Origin: Giesbergeria anulus
Lineage (GTDB): Bacteria; Pseudomonadota; Gammaproteobacteria; Burkholderiales; Burkholderiaceae_C
Length of the DNA stretch: 64,000 nt
NCBI RefSeq assembly: GCF_900111115.1
Contig: NZ_FOGD01000001.1
Location: forward strand, 490,910-554,909
Reading direction: 5' to 3'
The position numbers were made by a program, and so were the translations under genes. The stretch's first letter is position 1, and each line of letters starts with the position of its first letter. Shown here one piece after another: positions 36,857-46,640 of the stretch. Under the pieces are notes generated by a model. It was not told where the DNA came from. It made no database searches and saw only the letters and a list, made by a program, of their open reading frames with translations.

Positions 36857-37270
36857 TCAAAGCAAACCCAGATGGCCCCACAGCCATTGCCCCAGATACC
36901 GGCTCGGTAACAGGGTAAAGGCCCCCGCCACCACGCAAGCGCCGATATAAGTCCATTGCATTGTGAGCCGGTGGCCGGTAATGTTGTGCTGTGCCAAGTA
37001 CCAAAATCCCCGCCCCAAACCCAATAGGGTGACGGGAATCAGCAAGTGAATGGGGGTGTAACCCGCCCAATCAGTCCCTGGCAGACCCCGAATGAACAGT
37101 GCAGACAGTGCGGTGATGAGCATCAGGATTACCCAAGCATAGCCCGCAGCGCGGTGCAAGCGCGGATAAGTGGATCGGCCCAGCCGCGCCCACAAGGCCA
37201 AGGGGCCAATGGCAGTGGCAGCCAATGCGGCGGTGAGATGGATAGCGATGGTGGGTGTCAGTGGCTGCAT
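36857..37270 (-). CDS. DUF2306 membrane protein
   Basis: A 137-aa protein with four hydrophobic helices (about 8-27, 42-60, 72-90 and 105-122). LHRAAGYAWVILMLITAL and the QHNITGHRLTMQWTYIGA segment fit DUF2306. It is immediately upstream of the LytS-type kinase and very likely cotranscribed; it might supply the kinase's membrane signal, which is inference. Confidence 0.8.
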   Translation of the reverse strand: MQPLTPTIAIHLTAALAATAIGPLALWARLGRSTYPRLHRAAGYAWVILMLITALSALFIRGLPGTDWAGYTPIHLLIPVTLLGLGRGFWYLAQHNITGHRLTMQWTYIGACVVAGAFTLLPSRYLGQWLWGHLGLL

Positions 37271-37479
37271 GATGAAGGCATCGGTTAGTCAATGCCGCCA
37301 CTGTGCTATGCCACTGTGGATACTGCCACCAGCAAGCGACGAAATGCCGTCTGGCGGCGTGTAATGCACCCACATGGGTACAGACGGCGACACTTTTCTG
37401 ATTGCAGGAGCGGTCTGAGCTGCGGCGCAGGCGGATAATCCGCGCTTTTTTGGCCCCCGTGTGGGCCTGAAGGACAACC

Positions 37480-38307
37480 GTGGATATCGTTTTATTGGTC
37501 AAGGCCGCCATCATGGGGGTGGTAGAAGGTCTAACCGAGTTTTTACCCATTTCTTCTACCGGACACCTGATTTTGGCTGGTGCCTTGCTGGGCATGGATG
37601 ACGCCAAAGCCAAGGTGTTTGACATCGCCATCCAGACCGGGGCTATTTTTGCCGTCATTTTGGTCTATTGGCAAAAAATCCGCACCACGCTGGTGGCCTT
37701 GCCCACACAGCCGCAAGCGCAGCGTTTTGCCCTGAATGTGCTGATTGGCTTTTTGCCTGCGGTGGTGATGGGCCTGTTGCTGGGCAAAGCCATCAAGGCA
37801 CATCTGTTTACGCCAGTGGTGGTGGCTAGCACCTTCATCATTGGCGGTTTTATCATCTTGTGGGCCGAACGTCGTCCAGCCTCTACGGTTCGTGTGCATT
37901 CTGTCGATGACATGAGTGCGCTCGATGCCCTCAAGGTAGGGCTGGTACAGTGCTTGGCAATGATTCCGGGCACCAGCCGCAGCGGCGCGACCATCATTGG
38001 TGGCATGTTGCTGGGTTTATCGCGCAAGGCCGCCACGGATTTTTCTTTCTTTTTAGCCATTCCGACACTGATTGGTGCCGGGGTCTATAGCCTGTACAAA
38101 GAACGTGCGCTGCTGGCTTGGGCCGATGCACCGATGTTTGCCGTCGGGTTGGTGTTCTCATTTGTGAGTGCTTGGCTGTGCGTGCGCTGGCTGTTGCGCT
38201 ATATCAGTACGCACAACTTTGTTATTTTTGCCTACTACCGCATTGCATTTGGCGCACTGGTACTGCTCACCGCTTGGACGGGTTGGGTGCAATGGGCTGA
38301 CTCATAA
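37480..38307 (+). CDS. uppP: Undecaprenyl-diphosphatase (bacitracin resistance family)
   Basis: A 275-aa inner-membrane enzyme that dephosphorylates undecaprenyl pyrophosphate for reuse in cell-wall synthesis. Both catalytic motifs are intact: [15 protein letters not shown] near the N-terminus and PGTSRSGAT in the middle, with about eight membrane helices. The start is GTG 37480, with AAGGA upstream. mipA follows 8 bp later, so they may share a transcript. Confidence 0.96.
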   Translation: MDIVLLVKAAIMGVVEGLTEFLPISSTGHLILAGALLGMDDAKAKVFDIAIQTGAIFAVILVYWQKIRTTLVALPTQPQAQRFALNVLIGFLPAVVMGLLLGKAIKAHLFTPVVVASTFIIGGFIILWAERRPASTVRVHSVDDMSALDALKVGLVQCLAMIPGTSRSGATIIGGMLLGLSRKAATDFSFFLAIPTLIGAGVYSLYKERALLAWADAPMFAVGLVFSFVSAWLCVRWLLRYISTHNFVIFAYYRIAFGALVLLTAWTGWVQWADS

Positions 38308-38315
38308 TTAACCCC

Positions 38316-39182
38316 ATGAACACCTTCTCTACCACCATTGCTTGGCAAGCCTGTTTCTGTGCCGTGGGCTTGGCACTCTCGGCCAGTGCCACAGCGCAGG
38401 ATGCAGCCACCCCAGCACCAGCTGCTGCTGTAGAGGGCACTTCCGGCCATGCCGGGTTTATCTGGGCCTTGGGCGTCACCGCAAACAACGGTGCTAACTA
38501 TGCTGGTAGCAACCGGCGTGGTACGGGTATTGGGCATGTAGTGGGCGTCGCACTGGGGCGCTATACCCTGAGCACAGGCGGAGGCGGTACCTTGCTAGAC
38601 CGCGACTTGGATCGAACCGAGTCGGGCGTCAGTGCCCGTTTGGTAGATCATGGCCGCCTGCGCCTGACAGGCTCTTTGCGTTTTGGCGGTGGGCGTACAG
38701 CGGGCGATGAGCCCCAGTTACAAGGCTTGCCAGAAATCCGGCGCACCTTGCGCGGGCGCATCGGCGTGGTTTACGACGCCAGTGACAATTGGTCTTTCCG
38801 CAGCGCCATCACCCAAGATTTGCTTGGCCGTGCTGGTGGCGCAGTGCTCAACAACACCGCCCGCTACGAATTCGACCTACCACCCGGCACCGAGCTGGCA
38901 CTGGTGGCAGGCTTACAGTTGGCAGATAAAACCTATATGCGCAGCTTCTTTGGTGTGTCAGAGGCCTTGGCTGGAGTCACCACGCCCTTGCCAGCCTTTG
39001 CGCCCCGTGCTGGCTGGCACAGCGCTGAAGTCGGCCTTGACTGGCGTCAAAATGTGTCCCACCATTGGGTATTGCTGGGCGGGCTGCGCTACACACAGTT
39101 GCATGGCGATGCCCGGCGCAGCCCGCTCACGCTCAAACCCGACAACTACAGCGTGTCTCTCGGTCTGGTTTACCGTTACTAA
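38316..39182 (+). CDS. MipA/OmpV-family outer-membrane protein
   Basis: A 288-aa precursor with a signal peptide ending SASATAQ. The remainder is made of alternating strands: GVTANNGANYAGSNRR near the start, AGWHSAEVGLDWRQ and a final YSVSLGLVYRY with the C-terminal aromatic outer-membrane signature. Known members act as scaffolds for murein hydrolases or as porins; which applies is not clear. Placement just after uppP hints at envelope biogenesis. Confidence 0.85.
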   Translation: MNTFSTTIAWQACFCAVGLALSASATAQDAATPAPAAAVEGTSGHAGFIWALGVTANNGANYAGSNRRGTGIGHVVGVALGRYTLSTGGGGTLLDRDLDRTESGVSARLVDHGRLRLTGSLRFGGGRTAGDEPQLQGLPEIRRTLRGRIGVVYDASDNWSFRSAITQDLLGRAGGAVLNNTARYEFDLPPGTELALVAGLQLADKTYMRSFFGVSEALAGVTTPLPAFAPRAGWHSAEVGLDWRQNVSHHWVLLGGLRYTQLHGDARRSPLTLKPDNYSVSLGLVYRY

Positions 39183-39230
39183 CCACCCCCTCTGGCCCCG
39201 CTGGGCTGTTTCTTTAGCGTAGAGTTTTTC

Positions 39231-40442
39231 ATGAGACAAGCTTTTTTGCATTGGCCGCGTCTGGCCACCACTTGGGCCTTGGTGGCGGCATTAGCGGCCT
39301 GTGGTGGTGGCAATGATGGTGATACCGATGCCAGCACCAGCCCGGAGGTGCCAGTGGTACCTGTTACCCCGGTGGGTACAGGCGAGTTCAAAACGGCTAC
39401 GGCCTTGGGCACCATTACCAGAGCCGACATCGTGCAGGCCCTGCAAGCCAAAGAATCGCGCGTACCCGCCGCCTTGGTGCCACGCTACGACGTGATGGCC
39501 TACCGGCTCGAATACATGACCACCGACATCAATGGCCAGCTGATTCGGGCCTCCGGGCTGGTGGGGGTGCCCGCCAAGGCACCGGGGGCGTCCAGCCCTA
39601 TATTGGGCTACCAGCATGGCTCAATCTTCCGTGACATCGAAGCGCCCAGCAACAACGCCGTGCCGTCAGAAATCGCGCTGGTCATGGCCTCGCTGGGCTA
39701 CATTGTGCTGGCACCCGATTATGTGGGCTATGGTGCCTCCAAAGGGGCACCACACCCCTACCTGCTGTCGGCCCCCACAGCAGCAGCCGTAGTGGATTTT
39801 TTGGCAGCAGCGCAAACTTGGCGTCGCCAACAAGGCATGGTTGATAACGGTCAGCTGTTTCTGGCGGGCTATTCAGAAGGCGGCTACGTCACGCTGGCAA
39901 CGCACCGGGCTTTACAACAGAGCAACTCGCCCCATTTGCAAAACCTGCGCCAAGTGGTGGTGGGTGCAGGCCCTTACAACGTGCAGGCCACGATGGATGG
40001 TCTGATTGATCTCGTGCGCAAAGAAAACCGGCTCATTGGTGCCTTGATTAACCCCGGATTTTTGCGCTACCTGGGTGGTAGCGCCCAGCGCGAAGTGCGT
40101 CGGCTCTTAATTAAAAATTTGCTGCCCGACGATGCTGATGTGGTCATTGACACCACCTTTATCGACAACTTTTTGTCAGATGATGTGCAAAATCTGGATC
40201 GTTTGAGCAACATCCACAACTGGAAGCCCCATCTGCCGGTGCGCTTTTATCATGGCAAAGATGACCGCACCGTGCCCTATGCCAGCTCAGTGAGCACGGT
40301 ACAAACCATGCAAGCCCAAGGCGCGGGAGATTTGGTCAGCCTGGCCGATTGCCCCGCCAGCCCCGCCGGACATTTGCAGTGCGTGCCACCCTTCTTAAGC
40401 TTTATGCTCGACCAACTGACAACACAAGCCCAAGATTTGTGA
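39231..40442 (+). CDS. Secretory lipase-like alpha/beta-hydrolase lipoprotein
   Basis: A 403-aa precursor. The signal peptide ends in lipobox LAAC (Cys24), followed by Gly/Asn/Asp and a Thr/Pro/Val spacer. The hydrolase domain has the nucleophile elbow GYSEGG, an acid in HGKDDRTVPY and a C-terminal His in AGHLQC. LAPDYVGYGASKG is typical of secretory lipases (LIP family). Substrate not determined. It ends convergent with rraA. Confidence 0.87.
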   Translation: MRQAFLHWPRLATTWALVAALAACGGGNDGDTDASTSPEVPVVPVTPVGTGEFKTATALGTITRADIVQALQAKESRVPAALVPRYDVMAYRLEYMTTDINGQLIRASGLVGVPAKAPGASSPILGYQHGSIFRDIEAPSNNAVPSEIALVMASLGYIVLAPDYVGYGASKGAPHPYLLSAPTAAAVVDFLAAAQTWRRQQGMVDNGQLFLAGYSEGGYVTLATHRALQQSNSPHLQNLRQVVVGAGPYNVQATMDGLIDLVRKENRLIGALINPGFLRYLGGSAQREVRRLLIKNLLPDDADVVIDTTFIDNFLSDDVQNLDRLSNIHNWKPHLPVRFYHGKDDRTVPYASSVSTVQTMQAQGAGDLVSLADCPASPAGHLQCVPPFLSFMLDQLTTQAQDL

Positions 40443-40459
40443 TGGCCCAGCGCTAGTGC

Positions 40460-40969
40460 TTAGTGCAATGGCGCGGCACTAAGCACCGTGCCATCAGCAT
40501 CGGCATAGAGCCAGTCACCGGGGCGCACCCACACGCCCTGAATGCGCACAGCCACATCACGTTGGCCTTGGCCGCGTTTTTCGGTGGGCAGGGGCATATT
40601 GGCTAGCGCCCGAATACCCACTGCGCTGGCGGCCAACTCGGCCACATCACGCACACAGCCGTCCACCAGCACACCCGCCCAGCCATTGCGCGCTGCCGCT
40701 GCTGCCAGATTGCCCCCCACCAATGCCCGGCGCAAAGAGCCACCGCCATCGACCACCAGCACCCGGCCCTCGCCGGGGCTATCTAGCGCTGCTTTGACCA
40801 AGGTGTTGTCTTCGTGGCATTGCACAGTGCTGACTGGGCCGCTAAATGCCACGAGGCCACCAAAGTCCCGAAAAACCGGCGGCAATACCCGAAAGGTACC
40901 ACTGTCATCGTTTTTATGCACATCACAAAAATCACAGGTGCTGAAGCTGGGGATGGTGCTGTTGCTCAT
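40460..40969 (-). CDS. RraA-family protein (ribonuclease regulator or HMG/CHA aldolase)
   Basis: A 169-aa protein with the RraA fold: VVDGGGSLRRALVGGNLA and the GWAGVLVDGCVRDVAEL segment, with R and D residues used for metal and substrate binding in 4-hydroxy-4-methyl-2-oxoglutarate aldolases. RraA proper inhibits RNase E; sequence alone does not separate the two roles, and keeping the aldolase residues favours the enzyme. It begins 36 bp after the chemoreceptor stop. Confidence 0.88.
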   Translation of the reverse strand: MSNSTIPSFSTCDFCDVHKNDDSGTFRVLPPVFRDFGGLVAFSGPVSTVQCHEDNTLVKAALDSPGEGRVLVVDGGGSLRRALVGGNLAAAAARNGWAGVLVDGCVRDVAELAASAVGIRALANMPLPTEKRGQGQRDVAVRIQGVWVRPGDWLYADADGTVLSAAPLH

Positions 40970-41005
40970 GTCTGAGAAGACTCCAGAAAAAAGAAAAAGG
41001 CTTCT

Positions 41006-43042
41006 TTATAAGCCACGCTTGGCGGTACTCAGCAGGGTGGTCACTTCCAATGAAATATCCGAGAAGTGCGATCCCGCGCCAATCAGCTTTTCTGCATCGC
41101 TGTACTGCCCAGCATTAATTTTGCGCGCCACAGCCCCCGCACTCTGGTGGAAGTCGGCATGCTTGGTCAGCAATTGTGAGAACAACGGACGGCTGCCCCA
41201 CTGCGAACCACCTGGGCCATGAATCCAGCGGCCCAAGGGGCATTGGTCATCGCGGCAGATAGCGTCTGCGTCGAGCTTATCGTGCTTAGCAATCGCCGAG
41301 CGCAGCTTGACCTTCCACTGGCGGTGTGCTTCGATAGCGCTATCAAAGTCAAAATCAGTGACCGATGTGGTGCCGTACTGACTATCTTCTTCGAGCTGAA
41401 GGTTGGCAGGCAACACAAAGCGCGCAACTTCACTGACCAGTGTTTGGGCTTGGTTTTGCATGGCGGTAGCTGCAGCGGCGGTTTCTTCCACCAGTGCGGC
41501 ATTTTGCTGTGTCATGCGGTCAAGCTCTTGCACGGCCTGACCAATCTGACCAATACCTTGGTTTTGTTCGTGCGCGCCAGTAGCCACTTCATTGAGCAAC
41601 TTATTGACCTGCTGCGACGATTGCACGATGTCTTCAATCGTACTACCGGCCTTGCGCACGATGTCGGTACCGATACTCACTTGGGTGACGCTGCTGTCAA
41701 TCAACGCTTTGATTTCTTTGGCGGCAGCGGCACTGCGGCCCGCCAGATTGCGCACTTCGGAGGCCACCACGGCAAAACCCCGACCCTGCTCACCCGCACG
41801 GGCAGCCTCTACGGCGGCATTGAGCGCCAAGATGTTGGTTTGGAACGCAATACCATCAATGGTACTAATGATGTCTGAGATCTGCGCTGACGACTGACGA
41901 ATGCCTTCCATTGTCTGCACCACTTCGCGCATAACTTGGCCGCCATTGCCAGCCACTTGCGCATTGTGCTGGGCCATTTTTGCCGCTTCTTGTGTGTGTT
42001 GTGTGGTGTAGCTCACGGTAGAAGTAATTTCTTCCATCGAGGCCGCTGATTCTTCGAGGTTGCTGGCCGTGTGTTCTGTGCGCCGCGACAGGTCTTGGGC
42101 ACCACTGGCAATTTCGCTGGCAGAGTGCACGATGTCATCGCTGGAGCGGCGCACACGCAGCACCATGGTGCGCAAAGCATCTTGCATGGCGTGCAGCTCG
42201 ATCATGAGTTGGGCGGCTTCATCCTTGCCCCAAGGCAAGGGAGAGGTAGTCAGGTCGCCACTGGTCATAGCGTGCAAATGGCGACGCGTCTCCTTGAGAC
42301 CACCGTCGATGACATAATAAAAACTCAGAAACAGATAACCTGCCAGCACGGTGCTGACCAGCCCACCTAATCCAGCGATCAGGAGCTTGTGCAGAAAAAT
42401 ACTATACAAATCATCGATATACACGCCTGAACCCAACACCCAGCCCCAAGGTGCAAAGCCCTGCAGGTAAGATACCTTATCTACGGGCTGCTGACTGCCG
42501 GGCCGAGGCCATTGGTAAGACACAAAACCCTTACCACCGTTGCGCCCAGTATCTGCAAAGGCTTGGAACAGGGCAAAACCGTTCGGGTCTTTGCTCGTAC
42601 TCATGTCTTTGCCATTGAACTGGGGCGAGGTCGGGTGCATCACCATACGTTGCTGCACATCATTGATCCAGAAGTATTCTTGGTGGTCGTAGCGCAGATT
42701 GCCAATGACTTGCTTGGCCAACTCTTGCGCCTGTGTCTGCGATAGTTGACCAGAGGTTTCTTGGCTGTGCGCCCACACCAAAAAACCATGAGCAATCTCT
42801 ACATGCTGGCGCGTAGCGTTCATGCGCGATTGGATAGAGCTGTCAAATTCTGTTTTCAGCATCCAACCCACCAGCGTGAGCATAGGCAGCATAAAGGCCA
42901 CTGAAATAATCAAGGCTTTGGTGGCAAAGCGCAGGTTGCGAAAGGCGCGTACACCTGGGGCCCAGATGCCATGGTACCGAAAAAAGCCGGAGGAATCGGA
43001 ACGCTGTGTGGATGGAGTGGACTGAAGAATCGGCGTGCTCAT
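41006..43042 (-). CDS. Methyl-accepting chemotaxis protein with Cache and zinc-binding CZB domains
   Basis: A 678-aa transducer from ATG 43042; a reading to 43096 adds residues without support. Order: cytoplasmic tail, TM1 ([20 protein letters not shown]), periplasmic single Cache domain with [17 protein letters not shown]2 near residue 240, a HAMP-like stretch, the signalling hairpin tip [21 protein letters not shown], and a C-terminal CZB domain (about 575-670) with CPLGRWIHG and the [10 protein letters not shown] histidines for zinc. CZB receptors sense zinc or hypochlorous acid. No che genes are adjacent. Confidence 0.92.
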   Translation of the reverse strand: MSTPILQSTPSTQRSDSSGFFRYHGIWAPGVRAFRNLRFATKALIISVAFMLPMLTLVGWMLKTEFDSSIQSRMNATRQHVEIAHGFLVWAHSQETSGQLSQTQAQELAKQVIGNLRYDHQEYFWINDVQQRMVMHPTSPQFNGKDMSTSKDPNGFALFQAFADTGRNGGKGFVSYQWPRPGSQQPVDKVSYLQGFAPWGWVLGSGVYIDDLYSIFLHKLLIAGLGGLVSTVLAGYLFLSFYYVIDGGLKETRRHLHAMTSGDLTTSPLPWGKDEAAQLMIELHAMQDALRTMVLRVRRSSDDIVHSASEIASGAQDLSRRTEHTASNLEESAASMEEITSTVSYTTQHTQEAAKMAQHNAQVAGNGGQVMREVVQTMEGIRQSSAQISDIISTIDGIAFQTNILALNAAVEAARAGEQGRGFAVVASEVRNLAGRSAAAAKEIKALIDSSVTQVSIGTDIVRKAGSTIEDIVQSSQQVNKLLNEVATGAHEQNQGIGQIGQAVQELDRMTQQNAALVEETAAAATAMQNQAQTLVSEVARFVLPANLQLEEDSQYGTTSVTDFDFDSAIEAHRQWKVKLRSAIAKHDKLDADAICRDDQCPLGRWIHGPGGSQWGSRPLFSQLLTKHADFHQSAGAVARKINAGQYSDAEKLIGAGSHFSDISLEVTTLLSTAKRGL

Positions 43043-43121
43043 TGGGTAGATTGTCTGGATAGTTCTTTTAGGACAGACGGAATCATAGGCGAGCACAGCG
43101 TTTGCTAGAAGATTTTGCTTT

Positions 43122-43151
43122 TTTAAGCGCCCACAATCTTCGTGCTATAAT
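43122..43151 (+). promoter_or_regulatory. Putative promoter of tRNA-Lys
   Basis: A consensus TATAAT (43146-43151) lies 20 bases before the tRNA, with a weak TTTAAG -35 18 bases upstream. Confidence 0.55.
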
Positions 43152-43170
43152 TCGATTCGAAACGTCAGTT

Positions 43171-43246
43171 GGGACGTTAGCTCAGTTGGTAGAGCAGCGG
43201 ACTTTTAATCCGTTTGTCGTGGGTTCGACCCCCGCACGTCCCACCA
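43171..43246 (+). tRNA. tRNA-Lys(TTT)
   Basis: A complete 76-nt tRNA with encoded CCA. The acceptor GGGACGT pairs with ACGTCCC; the D arm is GCTC...GAGC; the anticodon loop CTTTTAA has anticodon TTT at 43204-43206; the T arm is GTGGG-TTCGACC-CCCGC. It reads lysine AAA/AAG codons. Confidence 0.97.
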
Positions 43247-43271
43247 AAATTTTTATGCCTTACGGCACAAC

Positions 43272-43305
43272 AAAACCCTGCTATCTTAAACGGTAGCAGG
43301 GTTTT
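43272..43305 (+). terminator. Rho-independent terminator after tRNA-Lys
   Basis: AAAACCCTGCTA pairs with TAGCAGGGTTTT over a 10-base loop, and the T-run continues. It lies 17 bp before the dusA start. Confidence 0.9.
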
Positions 43306-43321
43306 TTGTTGGTGCTGAACG

Positions 43322-44347
43322 ATGCCACATCGAATGCTACACAGCCCCCCCTCCCTCAAAACCCCTAAAGCCCACTCGCTGTGGCGCATGAGCGTCGCGC
43401 CCATGCTCGATTGGACAGACCGCCATTGTCGTTTCTTTCATCGGCTGCTGTCTCAACGGGCATTGCTCTACACCGAGATGGTCAATGCTGGTGCCATTGT
43501 GCACGGTGGCACTGAACGCCATTTGCGCTTTAACGCCGAAGAGCATCCTGTGGCCCTGCAATTGGGTGGCAGTGAGCGCGAGGTGCTGGTACGCAGCGCC
43601 CGCCTTGGGCAAGCATGGGGCTATGACGAGATCAACCTCAATTGTGGCTGCCCCAGTGAGCGCGTACAACGCGGTGCTTTTGGGGCCTGCCTGATGCAAG
43701 AACCCAGCTTAGTGGCCGATTGCATCAAAGCGATGGTCGATGTGGTGGAGGTGCCGGTCACCGTCAAACACCGCATTGGCATCGACAAAAACGAAGACTA
43801 TGGCTTTGTGCGCGACTTTGTGGGCACTGTAGCCGAGGCGGGCTGCAAGGTGTTTATCGTCCATGCGCGCAATGCTTGGCTCAAAGGGCTGTCACCCAAA
43901 GAAAACCGCCAAGTGCCGCCATTGCGCTATGGCGTAGTGGCGCAGCTCAAACAAGATTTTCCGCACCTGACCATCGCTATCAACGGCGGCTTTACCGACG
44001 ATGCCAGCGTGCAAGCCCAATTGCAGCAGGTCGATGGCGTGATGGTGGGCCGTGAGGTTTACCACAACCCTTGGTGGTTAAGCCGTTGGGACGAGGTGTT
44101 TTATGGCGATGCTCCCCAAACCCTGACGCGTGAAGCGGTAGAAGCCACCATGGTGGAATACATGGCCCGCGAGGCCGCACAGCATGGCACGCATTGGTAC
44201 GCCATTGCACGCCACATGCTGGGCTTGCGCCACGGCCTGCGCGGCGCACGGCACTGGCGGCAAGTCTGGAGCAACCACCGCCTTAAAGATTTGCCTGCCC
44301 ATGCTGTGATGGCACTGGCCCACCAGCCTCCCAGCGGCCCAGACTAA
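43322..44347 (+). CDS. dusA: tRNA-dihydrouridine(20/20a) synthase
   Basis: A 341-aa FMN enzyme that reduces uridine in the tRNA D-loop. MSVAPMLDWTDRHCR, YTEMVNAGA, INLNCGCPSERVQRGAFGACLM (catalytic Cys) and FIVHARNAWLKGLSPKENR are DusA-specific. The first 22 residues before the core are not conserved, and no ribosome site is clear, so ATG 43388 (MSVAPM) is an alternative start. It immediately follows the tRNA-Lys terminator. Confidence 0.94.
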   Translation: MPHRMLHSPPSLKTPKAHSLWRMSVAPMLDWTDRHCRFFHRLLSQRALLYTEMVNAGAIVHGGTERHLRFNAEEHPVALQLGGSEREVLVRSARLGQAWGYDEINLNCGCPSERVQRGAFGACLMQEPSLVADCIKAMVDVVEVPVTVKHRIGIDKNEDYGFVRDFVGTVAEAGCKVFIVHARNAWLKGLSPKENRQVPPLRYGVVAQLKQDFPHLTIAINGGFTDDASVQAQLQQVDGVMVGREVYHNPWWLSRWDEVFYGDAPQTLTREAVEATMVEYMAREAAQHGTHWYAIARHMLGLRHGLRGARHWRQVWSNHRLKDLPAHAVMALAHQPPSGPD

Positions 44348-44441
44348 GTTGATAATGGCAGGCTCTCACGGGTAATGCAGTTGTACACAAACAAACTGCA
44401 ATCGCACTGCTAGCATCAATAGAGAATTACTATCGACTTGC

Positions 44442-44477
44442 TATATTGCAGTGCAACATTTATATTGCAGTGCAACA
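44442..44477 (+). promoter_or_regulatory. Duplicated operator upstream of phaZ (candidate PhaR site)
   Basis: Two exact copies of TATATTGCAGTGCAACA (44442-44458 and 44461-44477) are spaced 19 bp, two helical turns. Each contains the palindrome TTGCA-G-TGCAA. The second copy ends 15 bp before the phaZ ATG, overlapping the probable promoter. PhaR, the PHA-responsive repressor, binds TGCA-rich sites upstream of PHA genes in related bacteria; the assignment is inference. Confidence 0.65.
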
Positions 44478-44492
44478 AAATAGGATGCCACC

Positions 44493-45974
44493 ATGCTCTA
44501 CAAGATCTATGAAACCCAACGCTCTTTGATGGAGCCGTTTTCGGACTTTGCGCAAGCGTCGTCCAAGCTGTTTAGCAATCCCGGCTCGGTGCTCAGTCAG
44601 GCCCCAGCCGCGCAGCGCATTGCAGCGGCCTACGATCTTTTCTACCGCTTGGGCAAAGACTACGAAAAGCCATCGTTTGACATCAAGACCGTGATGGTCG
44701 ATGACGTTGAGGTGGCTGTCTATGAGCGCATCACGCTCGACAAACCATTTTGCGAGCTGCGCCGCTTTAAGCGGTTTTCTGATGACACGGCCACACTGAC
44801 CAAGCTCAAGCAGCAGCCGGTGGTGTTGATCGTGGCCCCACTGTCGGGTCACTATGCAACGCTGCTGCGCGACACCGTGCGCACCATGCTCAAAGACCAC
44901 AAGGTCTTTATTACCGACTGGAAAAATGCCCGCTTGGTGCCGCTGTCGGAAGGTGAATTCCACTTAGATGACTATGTCAACTATGTGCAAGAATTCATCC
45001 AACAACTGCAAGCTTCTTACGGCAACTGCCACGTCATCAGCGTCTGCCAGCCTACGGTGCCGGTGCTGGCTGCCGTCTCACTAATGGCAAGCCGGGGCGA
45101 AAAAACACCCCTGTCCATGACCATGATGGGTGGCCCAATCGATGCCCGCCACTCGCCCACCGCCGTCAACGACTTGGCCGCCAAGCGCAGTTACGAATGG
45201 TTTGAAAACAACGTGATCTACCGTGTGCCCGACAACTTTCCGGGGGTAGGCCGCCGCGTGTATCCGGGCTTCTTGCAATACAGCGGCTTTGTCGCCATGA
45301 ATCCCGACCGCCACATGGTCAGCCATTACGACTACTTCAAAGACCTGATTAAGGGTGATGGGGCCAGCGCCGAAGCACACCGCAAGTTCTATGACGAGTA
45401 CAACGCGGTGCTCGACATGGATGCGTGTTACTACCTTGAAACCATCCGCACCGTGTTCCAAGAATACAAGCTGGTCAATGGCACTTGGGATGTGCGCTCC
45501 AGCGACGGCACCCCAGAGCGCGTGCGCCCACAAGACATCACCAGCACCCACTTGCTGACGGTAGAGGGCGAGCTGGACGATATTTCTGGCGCTGGCCAAA
45601 CCAAGGCAGCGCAAGACCTGTGCAGCGGCATTGCCCCAGAACACAAGCAGCATTTTGAAGCCCAAGGTGCAGGCCATTACGGGATTTTCAGTGGTCGGCG
45701 CTGGCGCGATGTGGTCTATCCACAGGTGCGTGCCTTCATTCTGGCCAGCCAGCAGGCGGGTTCCAGCGTTGCTGCGCCGGTGGTAGCCCCTACGGCCCCC
45801 ACCACGGTAGCTGCCGCCGATACCGCCACCGCCGTCAGCACCAGCACGGGCTTTAGCGGTGCTGCCGAGGCCATGCCTCAGCAAGCAGAAACCGAGCACA
45901 ACCTGCAAATGGCCGTCACTGCCAGCCCCAGCAAGGCACCGGTCAAACACAACCGGCGCACGCGCAAAGGCTAA
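44493..45974 (+). CDS. phaZ: Intracellular polyhydroxyalkanoate depolymerase
   Basis: A 493-aa enzyme that degrades PHA granules to hydroxyacids. It follows the PhaZa1 type: N-terminal MLYKIYETQRSLMEP, an alpha/beta-hydrolase core with the lipase-box-like SVCQP (nucleophile Cys185 in place of Ser), an acid near EGELDD and His in GAGHYGIFSG. The last 75 residues are Ala/Thr/Val-rich and low complexity, ending in a basic tail. AGGA precedes the ATG, and a duplicated operator lies just upstream. Confidence 0.94.
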   Translation: MLYKIYETQRSLMEPFSDFAQASSKLFSNPGSVLSQAPAAQRIAAAYDLFYRLGKDYEKPSFDIKTVMVDDVEVAVYERITLDKPFCELRRFKRFSDDTATLTKLKQQPVVLIVAPLSGHYATLLRDTVRTMLKDHKVFITDWKNARLVPLSEGEFHLDDYVNYVQEFIQQLQASYGNCHVISVCQPTVPVLAAVSLMASRGEKTPLSMTMMGGPIDARHSPTAVNDLAAKRSYEWFENNVIYRVPDNFPGVGRRVYPGFLQYSGFVAMNPDRHMVSHYDYFKDLIKGDGASAEAHRKFYDEYNAVLDMDACYYLETIRTVFQEYKLVNGTWDVRSSDGTPERVRPQDITSTHLLTVEGELDDISGAGQTKAAQDLCSGIAPEHKQHFEAQGAGHYGIFSGRRWRDVVYPQVRAFILASQQAGSSVAAPVVAPTAPTTVAAADTATAVSTSTGFSGAAEAMPQQAETEHNLQMAVTASPSKAPVKHNRRTRKG

Positions 45975-45989
45975 AGGCAGCACGGTACA

Positions 45990-46631
45990 GTGACGGTGCA
46001 GAAAGCAAACTGGCAGCTGCTGGCTGCGCGCATTGATGCTGTGCTACCACAGACGCAATGCACGCGCTGCGGCTACCCAGACTGTGCCGCTTATGCACAG
46101 GCGATTGCCCAAGAACAGGCGGCCATCAACCAATGCCCTCCGGGTGGTGCCGAGGGCATTGCCCGTTTGGCTTCCCTGACAGGGCAGCCTATGCAGGCAC
46201 TCAATCCGGTACATGGCACAGAAGGCCCGCGCAGCGTGGCCGTGATCGATGAGGCCTGGTGCATTGGCTGCACCCTGTGTTTGGCCCCCTGCCCCACCGA
46301 CGCCATCGTTGGGGCCAACAAGCAGTTGCACACCATCCTCAGCGACCATTGCACTGGCTGCGGCTTGTGTGTTCCGGTTTGCCCGGTAGATTGCATCGAT
46401 ATGCACCCCACCAGCGGTGCGGCCACAGGTTGGCAAGCATGGTCAGCAGCGCAATCCCAGCAAGCCCACACACGCTACCGGCAGCACCAACAACGCCTCA
46501 ACCCGCAGCCCAGTGCGAGCCAAGCTGCTCACGCACCAAGCACCACCGCAACTGTTCAACACAGCGCACCAGATAAAAAAGCCGCTATTGCCGCCGCTTT
46601 AGCCAAAGCACGGGCGCGCCGCACGGCATAA
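45990..46631 (+). CDS. rsxB: RsxB/RnfB-like electron-transfer ferredoxin
   Basis: A 213-aa iron-sulfur protein. The N-terminal Fe-S domain CTRCGYPDCAAYA...CPPGG is followed by two ferredoxin clusters, CIGCTLCLAPCP and CTGCGLCVPVCP. The Ala/Gln-rich tail ends with a basic helix. It lacks the N-terminal membrane helix of true RnfB and has no rnf partners nearby, so it probably serves as a soluble electron carrier, as is common in Burkholderiales. The start is GTG 45990, 15 bp after phaZ. Confidence 0.88.
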   Translation: MTVQKANWQLLAARIDAVLPQTQCTRCGYPDCAAYAQAIAQEQAAINQCPPGGAEGIARLASLTGQPMQALNPVHGTEGPRSVAVIDEAWCIGCTLCLAPCPTDAIVGANKQLHTILSDHCTGCGLCVPVCPVDCIDMHPTSGAATGWQAWSAAQSQQAHTRYRQHQQRLNPQPSASQAAHAPSTTATVQHSAPDKKAAIAAALAKARARRTA

Positions 46632-46640
46632 CTTGGGCAC

